In this document: positions 35,191 to 44,080 of the stretch, one piece after another | How the letters are laid out: each line of letters begins with the position of its first letter | How positions within the stretch are numbered: position 1 is the stretch's first letter | Origin: Clitoria ternatea | Taxonomy: Eukaryota; Streptophyta; Magnoliopsida; Fabales; Fabaceae | Direction of reading: 5' to 3' | Length of the DNA stretch: 64,000 nt | Assembly: GCA_037962975.1 (NCBI GenBank) | Contig: CM075673.1 | Span: 149,750,667-149,814,666, forward strand | Made by a program: the position numbers and the translations under genes | Notes under the pieces: model-generated | What the model saw: only the letters and a program-made list of their open reading frames with translations | Database searches by the model: none | Told to the model about the DNA's origin: nothing

Positions 35191-35513
35191 CTCTTACTCT
35201 GTTTTTTCCTTTCTGTCACTGTTTAGTCGAATTTCTTTCTGTCGTTGTTTTGTTGTCACTGTTTGGTTTGTTCTGTCTGTTTGCATTCGCTTAGTTGTTT
35301 CGTGTATTTCTTTTTCTTAAAAGAAGTTAAAAATAATTTATGGGCTATTTTGAAGTGCGTGCTATCAATTTGGGGTAACCGTTTTATAACGGACAGTTGT
35401 GAGGTGCTAATACCTTCCTCACCTGTAATTCGACTCCCGAACTTAGAATTTCATTTTTATAACCAGTGCTTTAACGAAAGGTTTTCCCGATATTTTATCC
35501 TTAAAAATATTGG

Positions 35514-35523
35514 TGGCGACTCC
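35514..35523 (+). other. Primer-site-like decamer inside B 5' LTR
   Basis: TGGCGACTCC equals the first ten bases of the primer binding site 73 bases downstream. The 3' LTR copy is at 46448-46457. Confidence 0.6.
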
Positions 35524-35586
35524 CTGTTTATTTTTAAAAATTGTTTTGAGGGTCGGCCGCGCCGCCGCGATCCCAGTCGCGACAGA

Positions 35587-35604
35587 TGGCGACTCCGCTG
35601 GGGA
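35587..35604 (+). other. Primer binding site of element B
   Basis: TGGCGACTCCGCTGGGGA begins two bases after the LTR end. Ogre elements are known to prime from tRNA-Arg at such a site. Confidence 0.87.
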
Positions 35605-36599
35605 CGTAGAGAGTCAAGCCAATCAAATTGATAACACATATTTTAAATAGCCTGTTAATTACTTAACTTCTTCCTTTATTTTATTTTTTGTCAATATTTG
35701 TATATGGTTTCTGTTTATATTTTGTCATCTATGTTTTGTTATGTCTGTATGTTGTTGAACCCTAGGGTAGACGACTCTGTTTTATTGTACTGTGTTTGTT
35801 CTTTGTGAAGGATTGGTAAGGTAAAGATATTGGACGCCCCTTTCACACACTACACTCACAATTTGCACACACTTTTGAGCGGGACCCTGTACCCGGGCCC
35901 AAATAAAATTTAAGATTAGGGGAGGTTGGTAGCGGTGTCATTTGGGATGTACTTCCTGTCTGGATATCGTGAGAACCTCAGCTAGAGTTTGACTTATTTA
36001 TGATGCCCACACCTAGTAGACTTCCTACTGTTGTGGTCAACATCATGAGTAGGATCTTGGCTCTAGTGACCTTTAGACAGTAGTGCAAGCCACCTATCGT
36101 GAGATGTCACTGTTAGATAAGCCCTAGAACCGATAGAAGGCCTTCAGAAAAACCCATTTTAGGCCACAAGGGGCGGACTCTTCCTATACCTTTTCTCCTT
36201 CTCGCTCTCCCTTTTAATCCAAATTGTTGGACCACTTACCCGTTCAAAGGATTGCTTTTTTTTTTTTTAAAAAAAAAAAACTAGTGATCCTTTGATTGGG
36301 CAAAGAGTCATTTCATTTCATTAAAGTCTTTGGGTCCTGAGTTATGGGATTTCTGTGTCGTCAAAAAAAACGTCCAAAAAAAAAGAGAGTTGATGACGAT
36401 CAGAAGGTCCGTAACCCACAGGGCTCTCGATTTGTCACGAATTTTGTCAATCGTTACTTCCTGATTATAAAATTGTTTTCCAAAAGTTGCTAAGGGAGTA
36501 TCGATTTACGAAACACGTCTTTTACCAATGACTGATTTCACTTCCTTTGTGTTCTTGCAGGAAGCTATTCAGAGCTAAGTGAATATCTTCGAGTGAAAA
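35605..36599 (+). other. Untranslated leader of element B
   Basis: Non-coding DNA, conserved in order with the leader of element A. It contains CCCGGGCCCAAATAAAA (about 35893) and a T-run followed by an A-run near 36255-36282 that could pair. Confidence 0.65.
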
Positions 36600-36965
36600 A
36601 TGGAAATTAACATGGGGTCAGGTAGTTGTGATACAAGTGTAACTGAGTTGAGAAAGCTACTGCATGTTAAGGCAAAGAAGGTCGACACAGCTAGTTTACA
36701 GGCACTGGGTGAGAAATTGAATTTGACTCAAAAGATGGCTTTCGCCCGGAAATATGGAAAGATTTTGAAGTTGTTGGAAGTCGAAGTACAAGTTGAGGCG
36801 ATCACCGCATTGTCTCAGTTTTATGACCCACCTCTTCGCTGTTTCACATTTCGGGATTTCCAGTTAGCTCCGTCTATTGAGGAATTTGAGCAAATTTTGG
36901 GGATGCCTCTTGAAGGACAAACGCCTTACCGTCATCTGGAGCATCAAGCAAATATCGCTTTGTGA
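36600..36965 (+). pseudogene. N-terminal gag piece of element B
   Basis: This 121-codon frame starts MEINMGSGSCDTSVTELRKL. The segment FYDPPLRCFTFRDFQLAPSI and following EEFEQILGMPLE is the signature of the plant mobile-domain-like N-terminal module (DUF7745 type) found at the start of Ogre/Tat Gag proteins. The frame ends at a TGA (36963) soon after the signature, where intact proteins continue for hundreds of residues. The next frame (37014-39407) is in the same register, separated by TGAs at 36963, 37002 and 37011. Either a deletion removed the rest of the module and left stops, or an intron lies here. Element A has lost even more of this part. The ATG corresponds to a matching ATGGAAATTAA in element A, supporting the start. 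Confidence 0.7.
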
Positions 36966-37013
36966 CCTTCCTGGACTATTGTAGGAAAAGGCTTTGTGAG
37001 ATGAGGGCCATGA

Positions 37014-39407
37014 TTGCCCGAGCTAGGAACGGCTGATTTATTTTTTGATAATGTAACAGGCTTAACAGTTATGTACTTTGTGGTATCTCAGAATGAAAGG
37101 ATCTTTTGTCTCCACAACTATCTCGTGTTAATTTCCATTTATCGCGTACTTAGTACTTTTGAACGTGACGTTCTGAGGAACAGTCGAAGGATAGTCGACA
37201 AGTTCCGAATTGCTTCTCAGAATTTTGGTTTATACTCTCTTTATCGCCTTGTTTTATTTACTAAGCATGTTCTTCCTTTTAATGAATTTTTGTTTTCTTT
37301 TTCAAAAGACGTCACGGGTAGGCATCCTTACCAGACCCGACTCCAAAAGAGACTCATGGCTGAGGAAGAAGCTAGGAACGGAGACTTTAGAACTGAGTTC
37401 GATCAGCTGAAAGAACGGGTGGAAGAATTAACTAGACTTTTGGAGAAGAAACACACAGAAGGAGACTCCTCTGCAGGTGCTGAGGACGCCCAACAGCAGC
37501 CTTCCACACCTCCACTCACCATTAATGTCGTAAAACCTAACCCTGCCATTGAATCTCAGCCACCTTATGGCCAGAACCATGCACAACAACACACGTTTGT
37601 CGGCCCTGACGGCAACCCAGTACCTTTTCCACCCTATGGCCTACCACAGGGATACTATCCCCCGCTCGCTAATCAACAAGATACTTACAACCAGCAAACT
37701 GCAAATCCTCATGCTTCACACCCCGCCCAGCCAAGCGTGCCACCACTCCATGACCCGCAGGCCTATCAAGCCCAAAACATACAAGCCCAAACGGCCCAAC
37801 CGACCTACAATGCACAAACCCAAAACACACAAGCCCAAACGGCCCAACCAACCTACAATGCACAAACCCAAAACATGCAGGCCCCGATGACCCAGCCGGC
37901 TTACACCGCACAAGCCATGGCCCAACCCCAGGGTCCCTCGCTAAATGCAGGCCCAATGAACCAGCTCTACGCATCAGCTCCGTTCAATCAGCCACACGGC
38001 TATCCGTATGGGTACACGACCCCCTACGCGGCCAATCCCCAAGATGCAACCCGTATGATCACGGCTCCCCAAAAGGGAAAGATAGAAATCTTGGAGGAAC
38101 GCTTGAGAATGATGGAGGGCACTGGCGGTTTTGGGCGGATAAATGCTTCTGAGCTATGTCTGGTCACAGACGTGGTCCTCCCGCCCAAATTTAAAATGCC
38201 GGACTTTGATAAATATCAGGGAATGACTTGTCCAAAGAATTATCTCACGATGTACTGCCGAAAGATGGCATCCTATTCTTCTAATGACCAATTGTTGATC
38301 CATTGCTTCCAAGATAGTCTGGCTGGGGCCGCCCTCACCTGGTATGCACACCTTGACCGAAACCATATTCGATGTTGGAATGACTTGGCAGATGCTTTCA
38401 TTAGGCAATACAAATATAATATGGATATGGCACCCAACAGAGTTCAATTACAGAACATGGTGAAGAAAGATAATGAAACGTTCAAGGAGTATGCCCAACG
38501 TTGGCGAGAAACAGCTGCGCAAGTGGACCCTCCACTGTCAGAAAAAGAGATAGTCGCGATGTTCATTGATACGCTCCCTTCACCTTTCTATGGCAAGATG
38601 ATCGGTAGTGTTTCATCTAACTTCTCTGACATTGTGACTATCGGGGAAAGGGTAGAGAGCGGAATACAAACGGGAAAGATCACCCAGGGCCCATCTGGGG
38701 CAAGCACGACAAGGAAGCCAACACCTGGTGATGGTAGGAGAAGAGACGGGGAAACTAATTCCATCTCTTCTGATCAAAGGATGGCTCTGCCAAGACCGTT
38801 CATCCCTACCACGATTCAGGCACCCAATCCTTATGTGGCCGCCGCCACTCATAGCCCGACAGCTTATACTCCCCACTTCCGTCCACCCATGGTAGGAGCG
38901 CCCGCGCCGCAACCCATGCCATACCACCACCCACAACAAGTGATTCAACCACCCAATCCCAATGCAAGAAGACCCAACAATGAGCGCACCCCTGTGCAGT
39001 TTGATCCCATCCCAATAACATATACCGAGCTTTTACCACTCCTCGTTCAAAAGGGTCTGGTGGCTCCGTGCCCCTCGAGGCCGATGCAACCTCCTTACCC
39101 AAGGGGGTATGACCCAAACGCTCATTGTGATTACCATGCTGGGGCACAAGGGCATTCTACAGAAAATTGCATGGCTTTAAAATATAAAGTGAGAGATTTG
39201 ATCAAAGCCGACTGGATTAATTTTCGGGAAGGAAGCCCTAACGTGACCATAAATCCCCTGCCCAATCATGGAAGTTCGGGAGTTAATGCCGTGGTGGCTG
39301 ATATTAAAGATGGTTTTGATGATAATGATGATTCGGTGGCCGCTTGCCCGCTGGGCCAAGAGTTCAGTGATTGGGAGGCTGTCGAACTCCCTACGATTCT
39401 TAAATGA
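37014..39407 (+). CDS. Main Gag ORF of element B (coiled coil, capsid, knuckle-like tail)
   Basis: This frame of 797 codons is open from a non-ATG position. A plausible start is the ATG at 37356 (MAEEEARNGDF), which is conserved in element A. After it comes a coiled coil (QLKERVEELTRLLEKKH, about residues 125-145), then a Pro/Gln-rich stretch with direct repeats (TAQPTYNAQTQN, about 250-310). A retrotransposon Gag capsid-type domain follows (about 385-540; KFKMPDFDKYQGMTCPKNYL, WYAHLDRNHIRCWNDLADAF, EYAQRWRETAAQVDPPL). A second Pro-rich linker leads to the Ogre-type tail TPVQFDPIPITYTELLPLLV and CDYHAGAQGHSTENC (about 704-718). It should form the virion-like particle that packages element RNA in the cytoplasm. 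No protease follows. Being long and open in a young element, it may still be made. Confidence 0.82.
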   Translation: MPELGTADLFFDNVTGLTVMYFVVSQNERIFCLHNYLVLISIYRVLSTFERDVLRNSRRIVDKFRIASQNFGLYSLYRLVLFTKHVLPFNEFLFSFSKDVTGRHPYQTRLQKRLMAEEEARNGDFRTEFDQLKERVEELTRLLEKKHTEGDSSAGAEDAQQQPSTPPLTINVVKPNPAIESQPPYGQNHAQQHTFVGPDGNPVPFPPYGLPQGYYPPLANQQDTYNQQTANPHASHPAQPSVPPLHDPQAYQAQNIQAQTAQPTYNAQTQNTQAQTAQPTYNAQTQNMQAPMTQPAYTAQAMAQPQGPSLNAGPMNQLYASAPFNQPHGYPYGYTTPYAANPQDATRMITAPQKGKIEILEERLRMMEGTGGFGRINASELCLVTDVVLPPKFKMPDFDKYQGMTCPKNYLTMYCRKMASYSSNDQLLIHCFQDSLAGAALTWYAHLDRNHIRCWNDLADAFIRQYKYNMDMAPNRVQLQNMVKKDNETFKEYAQRWRETAAQVDPPLSEKEIVAMFIDTLPSPFYGKMIGSVSSNFSDIVTIGERVESGIQTGKITQGPSGASTTRKPTPGDGRRRDGETNSISSDQRMALPRPFIPTTIQAPNPYVAAATHSPTAYTPHFRPPMVGAPAPQPMPYHHPQQVIQPPNPNARRPNNERTPVQFDPIPITYTELLPLLVQKGLVAPCPSRPMQPPYPRGYDPNAHCDYHAGAQGHSTENCMALKYKVRDLIKADWINFREGSPNVTINPLPNHGSSGVNAVVADIKDGFDDNDDSVAACPLGQEFSDWEAVELPTILK

Positions 39408-39524
39408 TTCACCAAAAATTTTTCATTGCCTTAATGTCTTGATTATCCCTCTGCTATGCCTAAGGCTCTGGGAATTTTCATGTAATAAGGGCGAAAAAAA
39501 CTTGTTTTACCAGTCAATCAATAA

Positions 39525-40007
39525 ATGCGTATCGAAATTCAAAAAAAATTTCATCCTTTTATCCTTGCTTTGATTCATTTTCTTTACTTGCTTGTTCCTC
39601 TTTTTATTTGCTATAACGCGCTGAATTGTAGATCCGAAAATGATCCTCTTGAGACTAGTGAAATCATAATCCTGTTTCACGATTTCGATCACCCCGTCGA
39701 CTATGCCGACGAAGGAGGTAGGGAAACCTACGAGCCACTATCCAAGTTTACAAGATTGTTAGAACAAGAGGATCAAGATGGGTATACCCCTAAGTCAAGA
39801 ACAATTGAAGGAATCACAGGGGCAACCTATCAGAAGGCATGGAATGACAATATGGGCAAGTCCCGAATTGGACAAGTGCTAGGCCAGTCATTTAAGGAAA
39901 CCTCAATAGTTGCCAGCATAAATAGGGGCAAATTGCTTATAAATGTAGACACAACTGAGGAAGACTTTGCAAAAAAAAAAAAAAACAAAAAAACAAAAAT
40001 AATATAA
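39525..40007 (+). pseudogene. Pol-edge remnant of element B
   Basis: This 160-codon frame contains RSENDPLETSEIIILFHDFD, HPVDYADE and FTRLLEQEDQD, the acidic linker that precedes protease in Ogre-like polyproteins, then drifts into a poly-Lys tail encoded by an A-run (39969 on). No protease Asp-Ser/Thr-Gly motif is present. The equivalent in element A is 7764-8009. The long N-terminal hydrophobic stretch (ILALIHFLYLLVPLFICYNA) is probably non-coding in origin. Confidence 0.5.
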
Positions 40008-40353
40008 AAAAAATGAAAAATGAAAAATAGAGCCGAGCTTGAAGTCCAATGCACATACCAAGCAGGGAAAGCTGGTTACGTCCAGATCATCAAGCAAGCT
40101 GTCATTTTCTGTATTGGGGGAATGAATGTCACTAGACCAAGAACTTGCATTCTTGTCATCATCAACACCTCAACCTTAAAAGGTACGCTATTCCTCATGC
40201 TCATGTAACCAAGGAAATAGTCTATCAGATTGAGTCATTGCATCATCAAGGGGATAAAAAATGGAATAAAACAAAAAAAACAAAAACAAAAACAAAAAAA
40301 TCAAAAATGAAAAAGAAAAAATCCAGAAAACAAAAAAAAAGAGAAAAAAAGAG
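39969..40353 (+). repeat. Two A-rich tracts
   Basis: Nearly pure A with scattered C/T at 39969-40025 and 40256-40353. Element A has two matching tracts in the same order. No ORF is supported in the vicinity. Confidence 0.65.
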
Positions 40354-40576
40354 GCCAGAATGATGATCCAAAGTAATTCCCTCTCATCGATGCCAAAAGA
40401 CTCACCAATATTTCCTTGGGTACATGGCATAGGAGTAGAGTCTCCTATTTGAAGTGACATCAGTTCCCCAAAAGATCAAACTAAATTTGGAAAAGGTTTG
40501 GCAGACTCAACTGGAGTGTAATCAGTTTCAACTTTTTATTGTAAAGGATGCAAGAACACTTTATAAAGAAAGAGAA

Positions 40577-40690
40577 AAGCTCGCTAGGCTGAAAACCTGA
40601 AAGGGCAGCCTAGGCAAAAGTTAGAGCGACTCGATGAGTTGAAGGCCCGAAAGGGCGACTCAGGCAAAAATTAGGGTCAAATTTCTGGTA
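40577..40690 (+). other. Conserved hairpin block of B
   Basis: CTAGGCTG, 14 bases, CAGCCTAG (about 40584-40613) form a perfect 8-bp stem. A second related unit (GAGTTGAAGGCCCGAAAGGG then CGACTC) follows about 35 bases on. Element A keeps both units at 6800-6897 on the opposite strand. Confidence 0.65.
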
Positions 40691-41289
40691 ATATGACTAA
40701 GACCTCTAACTAAAGTTTCCAATACAAACTGGGGCATGTGGACCACGGTCAAACCACCCTCTCGAAGGAAGAGTTGAGCGGTGTACTTGAGGTCGTGACG
40801 TGGGATTGAGATTCTCACTAGTCTCAGGAATTCACTGGAGGATCCTTGAACCTTCCCTATTTCTCCTGGCCTTGACCTGCCCTATGTAACTTCATTCCAT
40901 CCTATCTATTTTCCCCTTTATCCATTCTCTGTATTCTGTTTGACATACATGAATAAAATTCATCCTTTTTCGATACGTGTTATAAATTGCATTGATATGG
41001 TAAAACATTGTGTTTTTAACAAAATAAATAAAAGAATGATGAACATTTAAAGTCGTGAGGGACAAGATGCTCCTACTAATCGACCATTACTTGAGCAATC
41101 ATCACAAAGGTCTAGCCCGGCACGTACTCCAAAGCTATGATTGCCTCGTTCATTCTCCTCTGTCCATGAGTTATCCTAAGGGTCACGGTCTCACAGGATC
41201 TACCCAGTTTTCAAACTTATCTCTGTACTACTCACCCTTTTTCTGCAGGTTGTTGTAACAAACAGGCTTGGAAGAACTCAGAGCATCCC
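40691..41289 (+). other. Non-coding interior of B
   Basis: I see no supported ORF or repeat. Confidence 0.5.
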
Positions 41290-41640
41290 GCAACTCTCCC
41301 CCCAGTGAGCCTACAAGTCAGATTAGGTCCTTCCCCCAGTAAGACTGCAATCCAGAAATAAGCTTCAGCTAGTTCTAGGTCTCCCTCCTAGTGGAGCCAC
41401 AATCAGACTTAGGATGAGTCTATTCCCCTAGTAGAACTGTAATCTAGGGATAAAGACTTCAACTGAACCTCTGTTCTTGGTTGGGCTACAACTAAGAAAG
41501 CTTCTCCAGGCTCCTCATCCCCAGTGGAACCACGATTATCAGAAATTAGCACCAATTAAGACCTCTTCCCCAATGGAACCATAATCCCGAGGAAGACTCC
41601 TACCAGCTCCCCCCCCGGTGGAATCACAATCCAAAAGCGG
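41290..41640 (+). repeat. Degenerate ~45-bp repeats
   Basis: Diverged units contain CCCCAGTGRARCC(A/T)CAA and AGATTAGG-type words (CCCCCAGTGAGCCTAC, CCCCCAGTAAGACTGC, CCTAGTGGAGCCAC, CCCAGTGGAACCACGA). They precede the sharper arrays. Confidence 0.6.
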
Positions 41641-41708
41641 ACTCCACTTGGCTTTTCTTCCCCAATAAATTCCTCATCACCAAAATAGCACTCACCATAC
41701 ACTCAAAC

Positions 41709-42425
41709 TGGGGCATCACCCCAGGTCTCTTCCATTTTTAGTCAAGTCAAGGGGCAGTACCCCGAATTTCCAAACAACTCAAATTGGGGCATCACCCCAG
41801 GTCTCTTCCACTTTCAGTCAAGTCAAGGGGCAGTACCCCGATTTTCCAAACAACTCAAACTGGGGCATCACCCCAGGTCTCTCCCACTTTCAGTCAAGTC
41901 AAGGGGCAGTACCCCGATTTTCCAAACAACTCAAACTGGGGCATCACCCCAGGTCTCTTCCATTTTTAGTCAAGTCAAGGGGCAGTACCCCAAATTTCCA
42001 AACAACTCAAACTGGGGCATCACCCCAGGTCTCTTCCACTTTCAGTCGAGTCAAGGGGCAGTACCCCGATTTTCCAAACAACTCAAACTGGGGCATCACC
42101 CCAGGTCTCTTCCACTTTCAGTCAAGTCAAGGGGCAGTACCCCGATTTTCCAAACAACTCAAACTGGGGCATTACCCCAGGTCTCTTCCATTTTTAGTCA
42201 AGTCAAGGGGCAGTACCCCGAATTTCCAAACAACTCAAACTGGGGCATCACCCCAGGTCTCTTCCACTTTCAGTCAAGTCAAGGGGCAGTACCCCAAATT
42301 TCCAAACAACTCAAACTGGGGCATCACCCCAGGTCTCTTCCACTTTCAGTCAAGTCAAGGGGTAGTACCCCGAATCTCCAAACAACTCAAACTGGGGCAC
42401 CACCCCAGGTCTCTTCCATTTTAGA
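41709..42425 (+). repeat. 76-bp tandem array of element B
   Basis: TGGGGCATCACCCCAGGTCT recurs at 41709, 41785, 41861, 41937, 42013, 42089, 42165, 42241, 42317 and 42393, an exact 76-base step. Each unit also holds AGGGGCAGTACCCC. Both words fold into GGGG-N5-CCCC stem-loops. The units differ from one another by only a few bases, so the array was homogenised recently. Confidence 0.95.
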
Positions 42426-42454
42426 TCATGGGGGCAGAACCCTACCTTTTACTT

Positions 42455-43520
42455 TCCTGTCAATCGAAGGGTCAACCCCACCTTTTACTTTTCTGTCAAT
42501 CGAAGGGTCAACCCCACCTTTTACTTTTCTGTCAATCGAAGGGTCAACCCCACCTTTTACTTTCCTGTCAATCGAAGGGTCAACCCCACCTTTTACTTTC
42601 CTGTCAATCGAAGGGTCAACCCCACCTGTTACTTTCCTGTCGATCGAAGGGTCAACCCCACCTTTTACTTTCCTGTCAATCGAAGGGTCAACCCCACCTT
42701 TTACTTTCCTGTCAATCGAAGGGTCAACCCCACCTTTTACTTTTCTGTCAATCGAAGGGTCAACCCCACCTTTACTTCAATCAAAGGGTCAACCCCACCT
42801 TTTACTTTCCTGTCAATCGAAGGGTCAACCCCGCCTTTTACTTTCCTGTCGATCGAAGGGTCAACCCCGCCTTTTACTTTCCTGTCAATCGAAGGGTCAA
42901 CCCCACCTTTTTACTTCCTGTCAATCGAAGGGTCAACCCCACCTTTTACTTTCCTGTCAATCGAAGGGTCAACCCCGCCTTTTACTTTCCTGTCGATCGA
43001 AGGGTCAACCCCGCCTTTTACTTTCCTGTCGATCGAAGGGTCAACCCCGCCTTTTACTTTCCTGTCAATCGAAGGGTCAACCCCACCTTTTTACTTCCTG
43101 TCAATTGAAGGGTCAACCCTGCCTTTTACTTTCCTGTCGATCGAAGGGTCAACCCCGCCTTTTACTTTCCTGTCAATCGAAGGGTCAACCCCACCTTTTT
43201 ACTTCCTGTCAATCGAAGGGTCAACCCCACCTTTTACTTTCCTATCAATCGAAGGGTCAACCCCACCTTTTTACTTCCTGTCAATCGAAGGGTCAACCCC
43301 GCCTTTTACTTTCCTGTTGATCGAAGGGTCAACCCCGCCTTTTACTTTCCCATCGATCGAGGGGTCAACCCCGCCTTTTACTTTCCTGTCAATCGAAGGG
43401 TCAACCCCACCTTTTTACTTCCTGTCAATCGAAGGGTCAACCCTACCTTTTACTTTCCTGTCATTCGAAGGGTCAACCCCACCTTTTACTTCTCTGTCTT
43501 TCTGTCAATCAAAGGGTCAA
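42455..43520 (+). repeat. 36-bp tandem array of element B
   Basis: About 29 units contain TCAATCGAAGGGTCAACCCC followed by RCCTTTTACTTTCCTG. The 36-base step equals 12 codons, so it leaves long repetitive ORFs (for example a recurring GQPHLLLSCQSK) that I do not consider genes. A few units carry 1-base length changes that shift the frame (near 42770, 42905, 43090, 43195). GGGTCAACCC can form a 4-bp stem. Confidence 0.95.
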
Positions 43521-44010
43521 CCCCCTCATTTATTTTCTGTCAACCAGGGCATCACCCCTAATCCTTTTATTTCCTGATAAACCAAGTGCATTCCGGGTAC
43601 ATCCCCAAGTCATTTATTTTCTGTCAAATAGCTTCAGGTACACCCCCTAGGCTATTCCATTTTTCTCATTGATTCCAGGTACATCCCCCAAGTCATTTAT
43701 TTTCTGTCAAATAGCTTCAGGTACACCACCCTAGGCTATCCTATTTCTCATTGATTCTAGGTACATTCCCCAAGTCGCCTGTTTTCAGGAACCCACTCCT
43801 AGGCTACCCGTTTCTTGATTTGAGTCTGGGGCATTCCCTAGACACCTGATTTCTATAAAGGAAGCCTCAGGGCAAAGCTCTAACTTCAGTTGACAGAGTT
43901 GGCACCTTGATTATCTTCCCCAACTGCCGAAGCTTTTTAAGTCTGTCTCATTATCAAAGTTGGCATTGTTTGACTCTTTTGAGGTTGTTGCTGTCAAGAT
44001 GGTGCTCACG
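43521..44010 (+). repeat. Degenerate repeats before the 3' LTR of B
   Basis: Units of CCCCAAGTCATTTATTTTCT, GTCAAATAGCTTCAGGTACA and CCCCTAGGCTATTCC recur two to three times between 43590 and 43800. The rest is single-copy non-coding DNA. Confidence 0.6.
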
Positions 44011-44072
44011 TCTTTACTTCCTTTTCGCAATATGAACGAATCATTCATATTTTCACGAAAAGAAAGTAAAGA
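44011..44072 (+). other. Hairpin abutting the polypurine tract of B
   Basis: Arms 44011-44027 (TCTTTACTTCCTTTTCG) and 44056-44072 (CGAAAAGAAAGTAAAGA) pair at 16 of 17 positions. Inside, ATATGAA and TTCATAT (44030-44050) extend the stem around a 7-base loop. The 3' arm forms the start of the polypurine tract. Confidence 0.75.
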
Positions 44073-44080
44073 GGGGCAGC
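44059..44080 (+). other. Polypurine tract of element B
   Basis: The purine-rich run ending GTAAAGAGGGGCAGC sits directly before TGTAAGCACC at 44081. Confidence 0.87.

Larger units (their letters stand above)
33145..35584 (+). repeat. Element B 5' LTR
   Basis: Runs TGTAAGCACC to GTCGCGACA. The first ~650 bases are a GC- and CT-rich block, followed by ~650 bases of AT-rich DNA, then a segment (from about 34480) related to the R-U5 of element A: cytosine/guanine-rich codon-like words, five dyad hairpin units (34805-35190) and the GC-rich terminus. ORFs in both strands of the first block are duplicated exactly in the 3' LTR but show no recognisable domain. Confidence 0.95.

Noticed and set aside
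39525..40007. A membrane protein encoded in element B, from its hydrophobic N-terminus
   Set aside because: The homologous part of A lacks a matching start, the conserved words begin after the hydrophobic stretch, and the end runs into an A-tract.
42428..43577. Long repetitive ORFs (up to 226 codons) across the 36-bp array
   Set aside because: The 36-base unit is a multiple of three, so open frames arise automatically. Single-base length changes in some units shift the frame, and there is no start context or domain.
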